From positions 1,446,529 through 1,510,528 of the forward strand of contig KL197711.1 of NCBI GenBank assembly GCA_000697665.1: a stretch of DNA of 64,000 nucleotides. The letters run 5' to 3'. A program made the position numbers and the translations under genes. Source of the stretch: Jaapia argillacea MUCL 33604 (taxonomy: Eukaryota; Basidiomycota; Agaricomycetes; Jaapiales; Jaapiaceae). The notes under the pieces were generated by a model. It was not told where the DNA came from and did not search any database. It worked only from the letters and a program-made list of their open reading frames with translations. Position 1 is the first letter of the stretch; each line of letters begins with the position of its first letter. Of the stretch, positions 38,301-48,752 are shown piece after piece.

Positions 38301-39770
38301 GACTCGTAGCGTCGCTCCAGAGCATCGCACCCCTTATAATCCGCCGTCCAGTGGAGGGCTTTCTTCAGATGTCGAAAGACAGACCAGCCTCAAGCACGCC
38401 AGGTCTTTCCACCGATCTCGCAATGGTCCTCCCGAATTGCCGCCCGTCGCTTTCAACCCGGCCGATTTCGCATCGCGAAATGTAACTAAATCTCATCGCC
38501 ATGAAGACTCGTTGCTCCATGCTCGTCAGATGGCTGAGGATACTCGCCTTAGTGTGGACAGAGAAAGGACATCCAACTCTCGTCGCCCCAGCACCGATGG
38601 TCCTCGAATCGCGGCCCCAACTGGTCATCATTCTCGTCGTCCTTCCGATGAACGAGATCATCCCAAGTCACCCCGACCTCACTTGCCTACTTTGGCCTCA
38701 GGCCAGGTGTTGCCTTCACATTCAGTACATCCTTCCATTACCCATAACGCTAAGGTGCAGCTGGTCCAGCAACGTGTGTTCGTGTTTGACATGCAAAGGT
38801 TCCATACCGTGGAGATCGTCCCGTCAACCACTGCTGGAGACGTCTTGCGCATGGTCGAAGCTCAGGGTGTCCTCGATGGTTGGGCTGGTAGCGGGGGATG
38901 GATGGTTTTCGAAATTGCGCAAGATTTCGGCATGGGTGAGTGCAACTGGACTCGGACCTCCCTTTTTTTCTGACGTGTTACTAGAACGCCCCATTCGTTC
39001 ATATGAGTTGTTATCGGATGTGTTCTCATCCTGGAATAAAGACAAAATGGTGAATGCTCTCTTAATCAAGAAGACGCCGCTACAAGCCGTACTGAGGAGA
39101 TCAGTAAGCTATTCTTGTCGATGTCGCAGCTGTTCTATTAACATTCATTCCAGACGATCCCGTCGAGTTCACCTACCCACAGAGGCTATGTACAGTGGGA
39201 AGCCAAACGGGGCAAGTGGTCGAAGCGGTGGCTGGAGCTTCGGGAACATAGCCTGTGGCTTTCGAAGCGGGATACTGTGCGCTCATTAATAGACCTTATC
39301 CCGGATGTGGACTGATCATCACTTGTCTGCAGGGCAAGGACCAAACTTTCCTCTGTTCGCTTTCAAACTTCGATGCGTATTCTATCACCCGCCTTCACAA
39401 ATCTCCTAAGCCATTCGTCTTCGCTGTCAAGTCTACCGACAATCTCTCCTTTTTCGAGGATACGGCAGACTACCTCCACGTCTTCTCGTGTGGACAGAAA
39501 GAAGGGGAGGCGTGGATCGAGAGGATCATGCTCGCTCGGGTGAGTTGTCTCAGCTCATCGATCATTGTTCTCCAATTAATACCCTCTTAGTCGTACGTCT
39601 TACATCAGGAACGTACCGTCCTTGTGGCAAAATCGACGCCGACACCAGCACCAACTTCTGGTGGTACAACACTGCTTGCCCGTGCCGGGACTCGAAAGCA
39701 ACCTCAGGGGATGCTCCAACCTCCTGGCGGCCCCGTCTTCGAACCAGGATCACTTTTAGCGAAACGCTAA
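35369..39770 (+). CDS. Large Ras-association plus PH domain protein with long disordered N-terminus
   Basis: A signalling adaptor. About 1,100 N-terminal residues are low in complexity: Ser/Pro-rich blocks, acidic DWDSDEDQDEDEQQ, a Gly-rich run at 37611-37740 (GGGGNGSGGGAGGGGG) and basic RRKIRDEKHQRRAVKEK. The Ras-association (ubiquitin-like) fold follows: QRVFVFDMQRFHTVEIVPST, TAGDVLRMVEAQG, WMVFEIAQDFGM, then across an intron ERPIRSYELLSDVFSSWNKD and NALLIKKTPLQAVL. The PH domain comes next: RGYVQWEAKRGKWSKRWLEL, LWLSKRD, FLCSLSNFDAYSITRL, PFVFAVKSTDNLSFF and the closing helix EGEAWIERIMLAR. The RA-then-PH order resembles the MRL/RIAM class and fungal relatives. It probably links a Ras-like GTPase to the membrane and actin or polarity; that is inference. 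The stop is at 39768. Confidence 0.85.
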
Positions 39771-40075
39771 CCTGTTCTTTTCTTGTTGATATGTGATATC
39801 CAGTAACCTTCGTTTTGACCAGCCTGTCCAAATTTATGTGGTCTTTCCATCTTATGGATAACTTATTCATTTTGTTCCCTTCCGCTTCCAACCTGCACAT
39901 ACCCTGTATGTAGACTCACTATCATTAGACTCTCATCGTTCTATAGACTACATATGTACTGCGGTGTAATGCAAGTGTAATAACCAATATTTCTGAAGTC
40001 TGGAACGAAAAAACAGCGACAAGGGATTCGAAGACACCACAAAGCGAAGATCGACAAAGTAACAGTCGCCCACCA
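39771..40075. other. Convergent 3' flanks of the RA-PH gene and POB3
   Basis: 305 bp between two stops, AT-rich. No coding signal was seen. Confidence 0.5.
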
Positions 40076-42390
40076 CTATTCCGACGACTTCTTGGCTTTC
40101 TTTTTGGGAGGTTCGTCCCCTTCGTCTGCCTTGGCCTTTGGCTTTGCTTTAGGCTTGGGCTTGGGTCGTTCGTCGACATCCATTGAATCGTTTGTGGGAC
40201 TGGCCTTTTTCTTTGGCTTGGGTTTGGGCGGGGCAGCCTTGGGAGGTGCATCGTCGTCTGCGTCGCTCTCGTCGGCAGAGCCTTTTTTGGTCTTTTCCTT
40301 CTCCTTCCCTTTCTCTTTCTCCTTTCCCTTCTCCTTCTCCTTTCCTTTGTCCTTCTCCTTACCCTTCTCCTTTTCCTTACCCTTCTCCTTACCCTTGCCC
40401 TTGGATTTTTTGGGCTTCGTGAAGGCACGATCTCCGCTGGCATCGGAAGCTGTCGCTGCTCCCTCGCCATCGGACGACTCTTCTCCTTCCGTCGGCGAGC
40501 CTTCGTCAGAGCCAGACATCTTGTAATCTTCGTCTGGAGGTAAAACAACGTCAGTCTTCACCCGTCGGATGATGGATAGTGACACTGACCCTCTTCGCTC
40601 TCCGAATCATCGTTGCCACCCTTCACAACCTCCTCTCCGCTGCTGATACTGGCCATATCCTCATCCTCATCATCGGCTGCGGCTGCGAGTAGATCGACAT
40701 CCTGCATCTCATTCTTCACACGAACCTTCTTCTCCTTGAGATAAGTCTCAGTGGGCTCGTGTTCCTCCTTATTTATGGACGTGAAGGTGTATTCGGGGCC
40801 TTCCTTGGTCACGATTTGGATATCGAACGTTCGGGCAGCAGAGGCTCCCATACTCTGACCCACACGCGAGAACACGACTTGGTGGATATCGGACAGTTCC
40901 ACGAGAACCGGAGATTTGGATACGAAGAAAATATACTTCTCCAGCATGAAAAGATCACCTTGAACGGCTTTGAGATTGGCTTTGATGCCGGGATGGCCGT
41001 CGCGACTGAGAAATTGAGCTCAGCGAAACCAGGGAGTACGCGAAGTAGGAGAGAGAGTACCTTGAAAAACTACCAGCCCCAACAATTTTCTTTTTCGAGA
41101 GGGCACGGAAAACGCCAGAGACAACCTCAAAGGTTGGTTCCTCGTAACTCTTCTTGAGTCTATCATATTTGGCAATCTCATCTCTGACAGAGGGGACGTT
41201 GGTGGAATGTCTTTGAGGACGAAATTGAACTCACTCGTCCATGTTCAGTTGGGCAGAAATCTCCTCTTCTCGGCTGAACTGCATAACGAGATACTGATAC
41301 CGAGTCTGACCCTGCCGAATGGGAGTACTCAGGCCGAGCTGGAGACAGAATCAGCAGCTAGGCTAGATGCCAAGAACGCCGAAGCACGTACGATAAACAA
41401 AACATGGAGATCATCCTTGGGTAGTAGGAAGAGTCGCGAGATACTTGAATAGAGAATTTTATAATCGTATGTCTTGCCACGCAGCCGCAAGAAATCTGGA
41501 AACATATCCACGTCGTATCTTCCTCTCGGTGTCAAGACGAGGACCTCTTCGAAACTGATGATGAGATCTCCTGCAACTTGTCCGATTTCGGCCTTTTCTT
41601 TGACAGCATCATGGAAGGCCTGAGCTGCACTCATCTCCTCCCCTTCGTCTTCTTCCGCATCCGATTTTTGCGAGCCCGCCTCGGAGTCACGCCCGCCTCG
41701 TGTAGTGGTACCAGGTACGTAGAAACGAATTTCGGTCATTTCGTCAGGCGCATGCTTTGAGGGCCTTTTATTAGATGTGCTGGCAAACTCGAGGGAGACC
41801 TCTGTCCGGCCTGCAATGTTAGAATTTGCGACTTGACGAAGGGGAAGCTCGAAAGACGTTTTATTTGACACCAAAAAGGCGAGATCTTGACCTGTAGGAA
41901 GTGGTTAAAGCTTGGAAGGTCAAGAATAGGTCAGTACATACCTTGGAAATCCGCAACACCCCAGTTCCACCCTTTGAAGGTGACCTCCTTAGTCTCGAGA
42001 GTCACTCCAAAGTGTTGCTTCATTAAACCAGCCAATCGGTCATGATCCTGTTGCGCTGTCAGTATCCAAGTGAGCGATGTACCGGTGATAACAAACCTCA
42101 CCTCTCTCATGAAGCCATCGAACGTCTCCCTCCTCCTGTCCTTAAGCCCTACTCTTAGCTGATGATTCCTTGCAACGCGTAACCACTGGGCCCATTTAAT
42201 GTCATTTACGGACACTGCAACCATTGCATCGCTATCTTCGCCTTTCCAGGCAATTCCACTTGCAGCAATGCGAAATTCTGTGCAGAATTCATGAGTCAGT
42301 GACGAATGAAAATCGGTGAGACAATGAGGGCAACTTACTCCCAACTTCTGGCGAAAGAGCATGGTATATCCTGTCAAATTGTGTGGTCAT
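40076..42390 (-). CDS. POB3: FACT histone chaperone subunit Pob3/SSRP1, HMG-box-less with Lys-rich tail
   Basis: A nucleosome reorganiser that works with Spt16 in transcription and replication. The start at 42390 reads MTTQFDRIYHALSPEVG. Next are FRIAASGIAWKG, then VNDIKWAQWLRVARNHQLRV, then FKGWNWGVADFQG, the SSRP1 N-terminal domain. The middle has FELPLRQVANSNIAGRTEVS, EFASTSNKRPSKHAPDEMTE, EVLVLTPRGRYDVDMFPDFL and LRGKTYDYKILYSSISRLFL, the POB3/SSRP1 double-PH core. Then come GIKANLKAVQGDLFMLEKYI, SVGQ-like VGQSMGASAARTFDIQIV and an acidic stretch (AAADDEDEDMAS). Instead of the HMG box of animal SSRP1, the end is a long KEKGKEK-type Lys-rich run and KPKPKAK repeats. Yeast Pob3 also lacks the HMG box. 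About ten introns. It shares its promoter with alpha-actinin. Confidence 0.92.
40290..40402 (-). repeat. Imperfect tandem repeat coding the Lys/Glu-rich POB3 tail
   Basis: About 110 bp of imperfect 6- and 12-bp units (CCTTCTCCTTAC and variants on the + strand), encoding repeated KGKEKE on the minus strand. Such arrays expand and contract by slippage, so the tail length may vary between strains. Confidence 0.75.
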
Positions 42391-42600
42391 GGTGGTCGTT
42401 CCAGTTCAAGGACTGTTTGTCAGACAGGACACAAGTGCTCGACGCGGTGGGCAGAGTGAACGCGACGCGTGCGGACTTTGAAACATGTTCCGTCTGTGGC
42501 GGTCACCCCTCGGCTCAGACTCTCAACTCCCCTTCAACGACAAGATCTCCTTGGTTTCTTCATACAATCGCGGGATCATCCCTGCTAATACCACTTTGCC
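42391..42600. promoter_or_regulatory. Shared promoter between POB3 and alpha-actinin
   Basis: Only 210 bp lie between the two divergent start codons. No TATA box is evident on either strand, as is usual for housekeeping divergent promoters. Confidence 0.55.
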
Positions 42601-45439
42601 ATGGAGTCTCTGGAGGCCCGGTCTCGAGATGTCCAACAAAGAACCTTTTGTAAATGGTACTCGGCAACAGCTCAACTTGCGTCGAAGGGCTCACAGATGT
42701 ATCTTGTTCTGTGCTCGAAAGGTTGAATACCAAACTTGAATCTGCTGGATACCCACCTATGAACTCTCTTGTCAAAGACCTCTCGGACGGTGTTCGACTC
42801 ATTCAGTTAATGGTGCGCTCCACGTATGCTCGAGGGTGTTTGACGCCATCTATCCACCGAGACCTCATCTATATCGCAGGAGATCATGGGTAATTAGCTA
42901 CTCTTTCTGTGGATTCTAATTGATGGGGTATGATACTTTTATAGGCGATGTTTCGCTCGGGCGATACAATAGGAATCCACGAATGCGTGTTCAGAAGGCA
43001 GAGAATGTGAACAAGGCGCTGGAGTTCATCAACTCAAGGGGAGTGAAACTCACCAATATTGGCCCGGAAGGTATGGATATAGCTTCGTCGTCGTCGCACC
43101 CACCTTACCGCTATTGCTCGGTAGACATCATCGATGGGAATATCAAGCTGATTCTTGGCATGATATGGACGCTTATTCTTCGATTTACTATCGCTGATAT
43201 CAGGTCTGTCACGTACCATCAATACATGGCTTGCCTCCCAACTGACAAATTGAAAGCGAGGAGGGACTTTCTGCTAAAGAAGGCCTTCTTCTCTGGTGTC
43301 AGAGGAAAACTGAACCCTACAAAGAAGTTGATGTCCAGGATTTCTCCTTGAGCTGGTCGGATGGCCTCGCTTTGTGAGTCCAAAGGCCTGTCCACGATGT
43401 TTCTTACACACCACCCCGGCAGATGTGCTCTGATCCACTGTCATCGACCAGACTTGCTAGACTATGACAAATTGGACAAGGTGCGCGAACCATGGCGAAA
43501 GACTTGGGTCGAAAACCAACCACTTGTGTAGGCCGATCGACATGGTAACACATTACGTGCTTTCCAAGTAGCAGCCGAGCATCTGGGGATACCTGTGAGT
43601 CTTGATCCCGAAAGGCTATCGTGGGTGGATTATGCATCTCTGTCCCCAGCAACTCCTGGAAGTGGAGGATCTCTGCGATACCAGTCGCCCAGACGAGCGC
43701 AGTGTTATGACTTACGTCGCTAGCTTTTTCCATGCGTTTTCACATATGGGTAAGCGACTTGCTTCAGAGCGCACTGATTGCTGATCATCCGGATCTGCAA
43801 TTTTCTCGTGCAGAACAGACCGAAACGGTATCCCGAAGAGTAGAGAAATTCGCCGATCTCATGCAATCTGTTTGGACAAGCAAGAATGACTACGAACGTC
43901 GAGTTCGAGCTGTAAGGACAGACCTCTCCTACTTTGTTTCGGAGTCACTTACGCTATTACCATTCCAAGTTACTCGCCGCCCTTCTTGATGTACAGAACC
44001 AGTGGGATTCTGCTCATTTTAGTGGGACATATTTGGACGCGAAGGACCATTCATCCTCATTCACAATGTATAAACAAACCACGAAGCGCAAATGGGTCAC
44101 AGAGAAGCAAGATGTCGCTACACTCTTCACAAATGTTCAGACGAAACTGAAGACTTACGGTTTGCGAGAATACGTGCCCCCTCCCGGGCTTTCGCTCGCA
44201 GTACGCCAATATTAACATGGATTCATATTTATGCAATCTCATGACTTCCGGTGCGTAGGACGTCGATTTGGCTTGGAATAAGCTCTTGGGATCAGAAGCG
44301 CGGAGGTCAAGAGCGATCAACGCTCAAATTCGGGAGTATGTAGTTCACGTAGACCTCAAGCCTCCCATTGACGCCATTCCGCCTCCTAGGATTAAAGAAC
44401 GCTTGCGAAAGAAATTTGCTGATTTGGCGAATGATTTCGCCCAACGACTTCATGCGATCTCGTCAGAACTTGCTGCCATAGACGGACCTCTAGAAGTATG
44501 TTCATCAGCAACATTCCTCACTGGCAAGGAGAATAACACCTTTTCTCAACAGGAGCAACAGGACGATGCCAAACAACTCCAGACCCGTATACCTTTATTA
44601 TCGGACGCACTTTCGACCGTAGCTAGTGCGGAAACTGAATGCCTCGCAGCCAACGTTGAAGAAAATGACTATACCATCTTCACTTGCCAAGATCTAGAGT
44701 TTGAACTGGAACTCGTTGTCCAAAGCGTTGCCAAGAAGATCGCATTCATCGACAACCAGGTGAGATCGCACCAGTTCAACTCTGCAATTTCCTAATTCGA
44801 ATAAAACTTCGCTCGTCCGCAGATTGTTTCTCGCAACATGACGAATCTCACTCCGGCGCAGCTCGAACAGTTTGAAACCACCTTCCGATACTTTGACAAA
44901 GATGACTCCAATACCCTCAGCTCCTCTGAAATGATTGCTGCCCTTGCCAGCTTAGGCATTGTTTACTCGGTTCGCAGCATCTTCCAAGCTCCCAAGCATA
45001 TCTTGACTCGCTGCGGTCTATGGTCATTCTAGGACGAAGATATGGAGGTCATTTACGGTCAGCTTGTCGACGATTATGGGGCCATTACTTTCGAGGCCTT
45101 CATCAATCTCCTGGTCAGACTTTCCTTGCATTGTTGTTGTCCCCTTCAACTGATGTGGTTGTAGGTTGAGATCACCGAAGACCAAACTTCGGCGGATCAG
45201 CTACGCGAGTCCTTCCGCGGAATCGCTGGTGATAAAGTGACTTCAACTGCTTGTCCGTCTTGGCATCCACACTGATACTTTTTTTTACGCAGCCTTTCGT
45301 CACGGAACTGGACCTCCGAGTTGCACAGCTCCCCGTCAGCGCCATCGAGTATCTTCGGGAAGTTATGCCAGGTGCGAAGAATGAAGTCGGGGGAGAGGGG
45401 TACGACTATGAGGCCTGGCTCAATCTAGTTTTCGAGTGA
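42601..45439 (+). CDS. Alpha-actinin (Ain1-like actin crosslinker)
   Basis: It bundles F-actin, notably in the cytokinetic ring. The start [19 protein letters not shown] is joined across intron 1 in phase 2 to [14 protein letters not shown] domain 1 has [37 protein letters not shown] and [22 protein letters not shown] domain 2 has [48 protein letters not shown] and [20 protein letters not shown] short rod of spectrin-like helices follows ([40 protein letters not shown]). The first EF hand has loop [12 protein letters not shown], with a full set of oxygen ligands, and the second is weak. The Ca-insensitive EF domain ends [11 protein letters not shown]. About fifteen introns. The rod is short, as in fungal Ain1. 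Confidence 0.92.
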
Positions 45440-45686
45440 TTCTACACCTACTCGCCCTCGCTCACCAGTCGTAGACGCTAGAAGTTGAATGGATACTAAT
45501 TAATGCACCTCCGTGGGTCTGGAGGTGCCGCAGCCACAGCACCTAAATCTGGAAATGATGGCAATCTCCGTTGTTGAGGTTCATCAAGATACTGTGCTCC
45601 TTATCCTTTATAACAGCCCTCTGCGCACCATCCGTCACTCAACATCGACCAGCCCTCTCACCAATCGCTAATTCTACACGACAATC

Positions 45687-46340
45687 ATGGCAAGTGCCTC
45701 CGCATCCTGATACCAAACTGTGTACGGTATCGCTAACCTTCCCCCGAAACCGCTCTGATAGGCCTCGGGTGTTGCAGTCAGCTCGGAATGTCTCAGCGAA
45801 TACCAAACTCTTAAGCTAGGGAAGAAGCTTAAATACATCATATTCACCCTCAACAAGGACAATACTGAGATCATCGTCGAGAAGACTTCCAACTCGCATG
45901 AGTACGAGGACTTCCTTGCAGATCTCCCCGAAGGCGATTGCAGGTACGCCGTATACGACTATGAGTACGAACTGGAGGAAGGAGGCAAGAGGAACAAACT
46001 TGCCTTTGTCGCTTGGTGAGCCTTTCGTGATAATCGTGTAGGTGGATGTGGAGTTGACTTGATTTGCTCGTGTGCCCTTGCGCCTTCGCCCTGTGATCGT
46101 GGATAACATCCTAGGTCCCCTGACGATGCGCGAGTAAAGAGGAAGATGTTGTTCGCCTCATCGAAAGACGCGATCCGTCGATCTCTCGTCGGCATCGCTG
46201 TTGAGATCCAAGGAACCGATTTGAGCGAGGTTGCCTTTGAGACTGGTGCGTTTGATTTGACTTGACCATTACCATTTGCAGTGGTTGCTGATCGCCTCCC
46301 TTCGGACGTACCAGTGGTGGCCAAGCTGGGACGCAAGTGA
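45687..46340 (+). CDS. cof1: Cofilin (ADF family actin-severing protein)
   Basis: Four exons (45687-45689, 45762-46015, 46115-46245, 46282-46340) give 148 codons. The product [20 protein letters not shown] has the conserved SGVAV start. Then come [57 protein letters not shown] (actin-binding helix) and [20 protein letters not shown]. The first intron lies directly after the ATG and begins GC (GCAAGT...TGATAG), with a branch-like CTAAC at 45733. A GT-AG alternative (GTGCCT...TTGCAG) would also keep frame but give MAISSEC and lose SGVAV, so GC-AG is preferred. It sits 250 bp after alpha-actinin on the same strand: two actin regulators side by side. Confidence 0.93.
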
Positions 46341-46816
46341 ACGATACATGCGAATCCCCTGTCGCGGTGTTACGTCCATCCCCCTTCCCCTACTACGAAA
46401 TCGCTCGGATCTGAAGATGTAGAGTTGTAGTTGAAGACATGTTTCTATATATCGCGTATTCACTCCAACCGGATTTCTATTTCATCACGATGTCCACAAT
46501 AGTGCTTCCCGGCTTCACTGCGATAGCCCCCGTCGCTTCCAGGGCTTTGCAAAGGCAATTCCTTCTGCGTCCCAGGACAGCCCAAATCTCCAACAGTAGA
46601 AGTCGAGGAACGATGATGAAGTCCAAGAGGGTCTTGTTACTCAAACAAAAATACTACAACTGTAATATGAGTCTGGGCGGGGTTCAATCTAACAAGATAC
46701 ACAATAATCTGGTCCATTACCTACACTGTCTGTCGTACGAGTTCGCAATCCAAGTCCAACCATCACGTCCGCACCGACATAAGCCATAACCATATGTTTT
46801 AGATCATAAGTCATGG
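46341..46816. other. Convergent 3' flanks of cofilin and the MADS gene
   Basis: 476 bp between two stop codons. No domain-bearing frame was seen. It probably holds two 3' UTRs. Confidence 0.45.
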
Positions 46817-48752
46817 CTACTCCCCCGCTCCATGCTCACTACCCCCTTCACTCTTGACTTTTCCATTATAGGCATGTCCATTCCCATTCACCAACACCCC
46901 CCTCGTCACATCCAAATCACTCAGCCCTTCCAGTTCTTTCAACTGGCTAGGACTCGCATCAGAATCCGTCCTTGGTCGCTTTAGACTATTGATGGTATTG
47001 GCCGATTGTGAAGGTGATACCAGTACAGCAAGTGATGATGAAGGTCTCGAATTTGACGCGGACACGGACGACGCTTGACGTTGACGTTCCCATGATACGC
47101 TCGTCCGGCCGTTGTCGCCTCCTTCGCCGGGAGGATGTGAGTAGGCGGAGGCGGATGCGACACGGGTTGGTGGGGACGAAGATGAAGGGATTTCGGTTTG
47201 GGCTGGGCCTAGGAAATCGAGCCAGGAAGTCTCGTGGGTACCGTTTTGCTGTGGTGCTGTACGACATGAACCGGTTAGGCTTAGGCTTTCGTCGTGGAAG
47301 AGATCCCGGAGAGAATAAACACTTACGTGAACTCTGATGTTGTGATTGTTGTTGCTGAGGAGCGTGCACAGGCCAATCAAAAGGGGCGAACTGTGAGTTC
47401 CCGCGATGGCCCTGACTCCCTTGGTCCAAAAACGAAGCCAACTGGTCGTGCGTCTGTGGCATCCCATGTCGTTGTCCCGGTTGCTGCTGTCCATTAGACT
47501 GTGGGAACAACCCACCCGTCGAACTCGACGGGAACCCTACGGAGCGGACGTTTTGCTGTGGTGCGGTGACTCGGGTGAAATCAAACAGTGGACCTTGATT
47601 ATTTGTAGGAGGAAAGACCGGTGGGAAGTGTTGTGACATATGGGAGGGTTGGGTTGGGTAGGATGGTAGGCGGTAAGAGGAGTCGGCTTCAGAGTCACCG
47701 TCCAGTCTGTACGAGGGGAATCCACCGTTCTGCAGGTGACCATGACGATCGTCCGATAAGCTGGTACTGGGCGCGAGACGAGGTTTCTTGTTGACTGGAT
47801 GGTGGTTGGAAACGGGGGCGTGCCTTTCAACGGAGAGGGGAAGAGAGGAGCTGGTGGGACCTCCTCCTACTGATGCGAGCTGAAAGGGTGCAGCAGGAAT
47901 TGTCATTGAGCGATAGTCCTAAACCTTCCATGAGTATAGGGTCATGGAGTAATTGAGAAGGACGAACATCGAGACCCAGTGATGGGTCGGTGTTTGATCT
48001 CATGGGTATGGTCTTTTTGATCTGGTTGATCTGCCCAGTAGACCGACGCTTGACTCCGCCGTGTCCAAGGTCGTCATCGTCGTCCCCCTCATCGTCATCT
48101 CCTACCTCCATGGCCTTGTTGTTTCCAAAGTCGACGGGGGTGCGAGTGTCCCTTTCGCCATCGAACTACGTGCGCTGTCAGCCGCATCCACGACATGATA
48201 GGGTGCTAGAAACATACCCGGACATGTCTGTCGACGATCTTGCGAATGTCGCCTTCACCCGAGCAATATTCGTAGCACTTGACATGGTGCCCTTGTCGTT
48301 CCTCTGATGACAACAGTCGATGGGAACGGCTCGGAGTAAGCTCGGATGACGAGAAGATAGGGAGAAGACGACTGACCAAAGATGATAACAGCGACGTCGA
48401 CAGAGCAAAGGACACCGAGCTCGTACGCTTTCTTGAAGAGCCCATTTTTGCGCTGTCATCGACAACCGGCGGCAGCACAGAAATTACAAAAAAAATAGAG
48501 TGCGGATATAAAAAGGTCAGTGCCAAGAACGCATGTCAAAAATAGCAGTGCAGGGACATGCCTTCAGAAATGTCACCGAGCGATTACGCTCGTGCTAAGA
48601 AAAGCGAAATAAGCGAATCTAGCACCGCAACCACGCAAAATAAGAGCGTAAAGCAACCCAAGTATACGCTGTGTATACTTGGGTTACGGGCCCTGTACGT
48701 TGGACAGGAGGCTCACCTGAATAGGTAGAATCTCGATTTTTCTCCTGCCCAT
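46817..48752 (-). CDS. MADS-box transcription factor, MEF2/Rlm1 type
   Basis: A DNA-binding regulator; yeast relatives act below the cell-wall MAP kinase. The MADS box is spread over several exons. Exon 1 (48752-48717) is [12 protein letters not shown]. Exon 2 (48594-48562, only 33 nt) is [11 protein letters not shown]. Exon 3, from 48452, is [20 protein letters not shown] and AVIIF. The next exon continues [20 protein letters not shown] and KIVDRHVR. Intron 1 (48595-48716, 122 nt) contains a perfect 13-bp hairpin. Intron 2 (48453-48561) starts GCATGT, a GC-AG intron; no GT site keeps the frame. After the box come an acidic run ([10 protein letters not shown]), Ser/Pro/Gln-rich segments ([12 protein letters not shown]) and the end GGSEHGAGE. 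The KIEI and [13 protein letters not shown] residues mark the MEF2-like class rather than Mcm1/SRF. Confidence 0.9.
48655..48685 (-). repeat. Perfect inverted repeat inside MADS intron 1
   Basis: The arms AACCCAAGTATAC (48655-48667) and GTATACTTGGGTT (48673-48685) are perfect complements around a 5-nt loop. The intron RNA can form a 13-bp hairpin about 31 nt after the 5' splice site, inside the intron that splits the MADS box. Confidence 0.85.

Noticed and set aside
40092-40526. Plus-strand frame with alternating Ser/Phe/Pro that looks like a membrane protein
   Set aside because: Antisense of the POB3 Lys-rich tail; the pattern is a product of the repeat.
47008-47497. Plus-strand frames opposite the MADS gene
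   Set aside because: Shadows of the Ser/Pro/Gln-rich MADS C-terminus.
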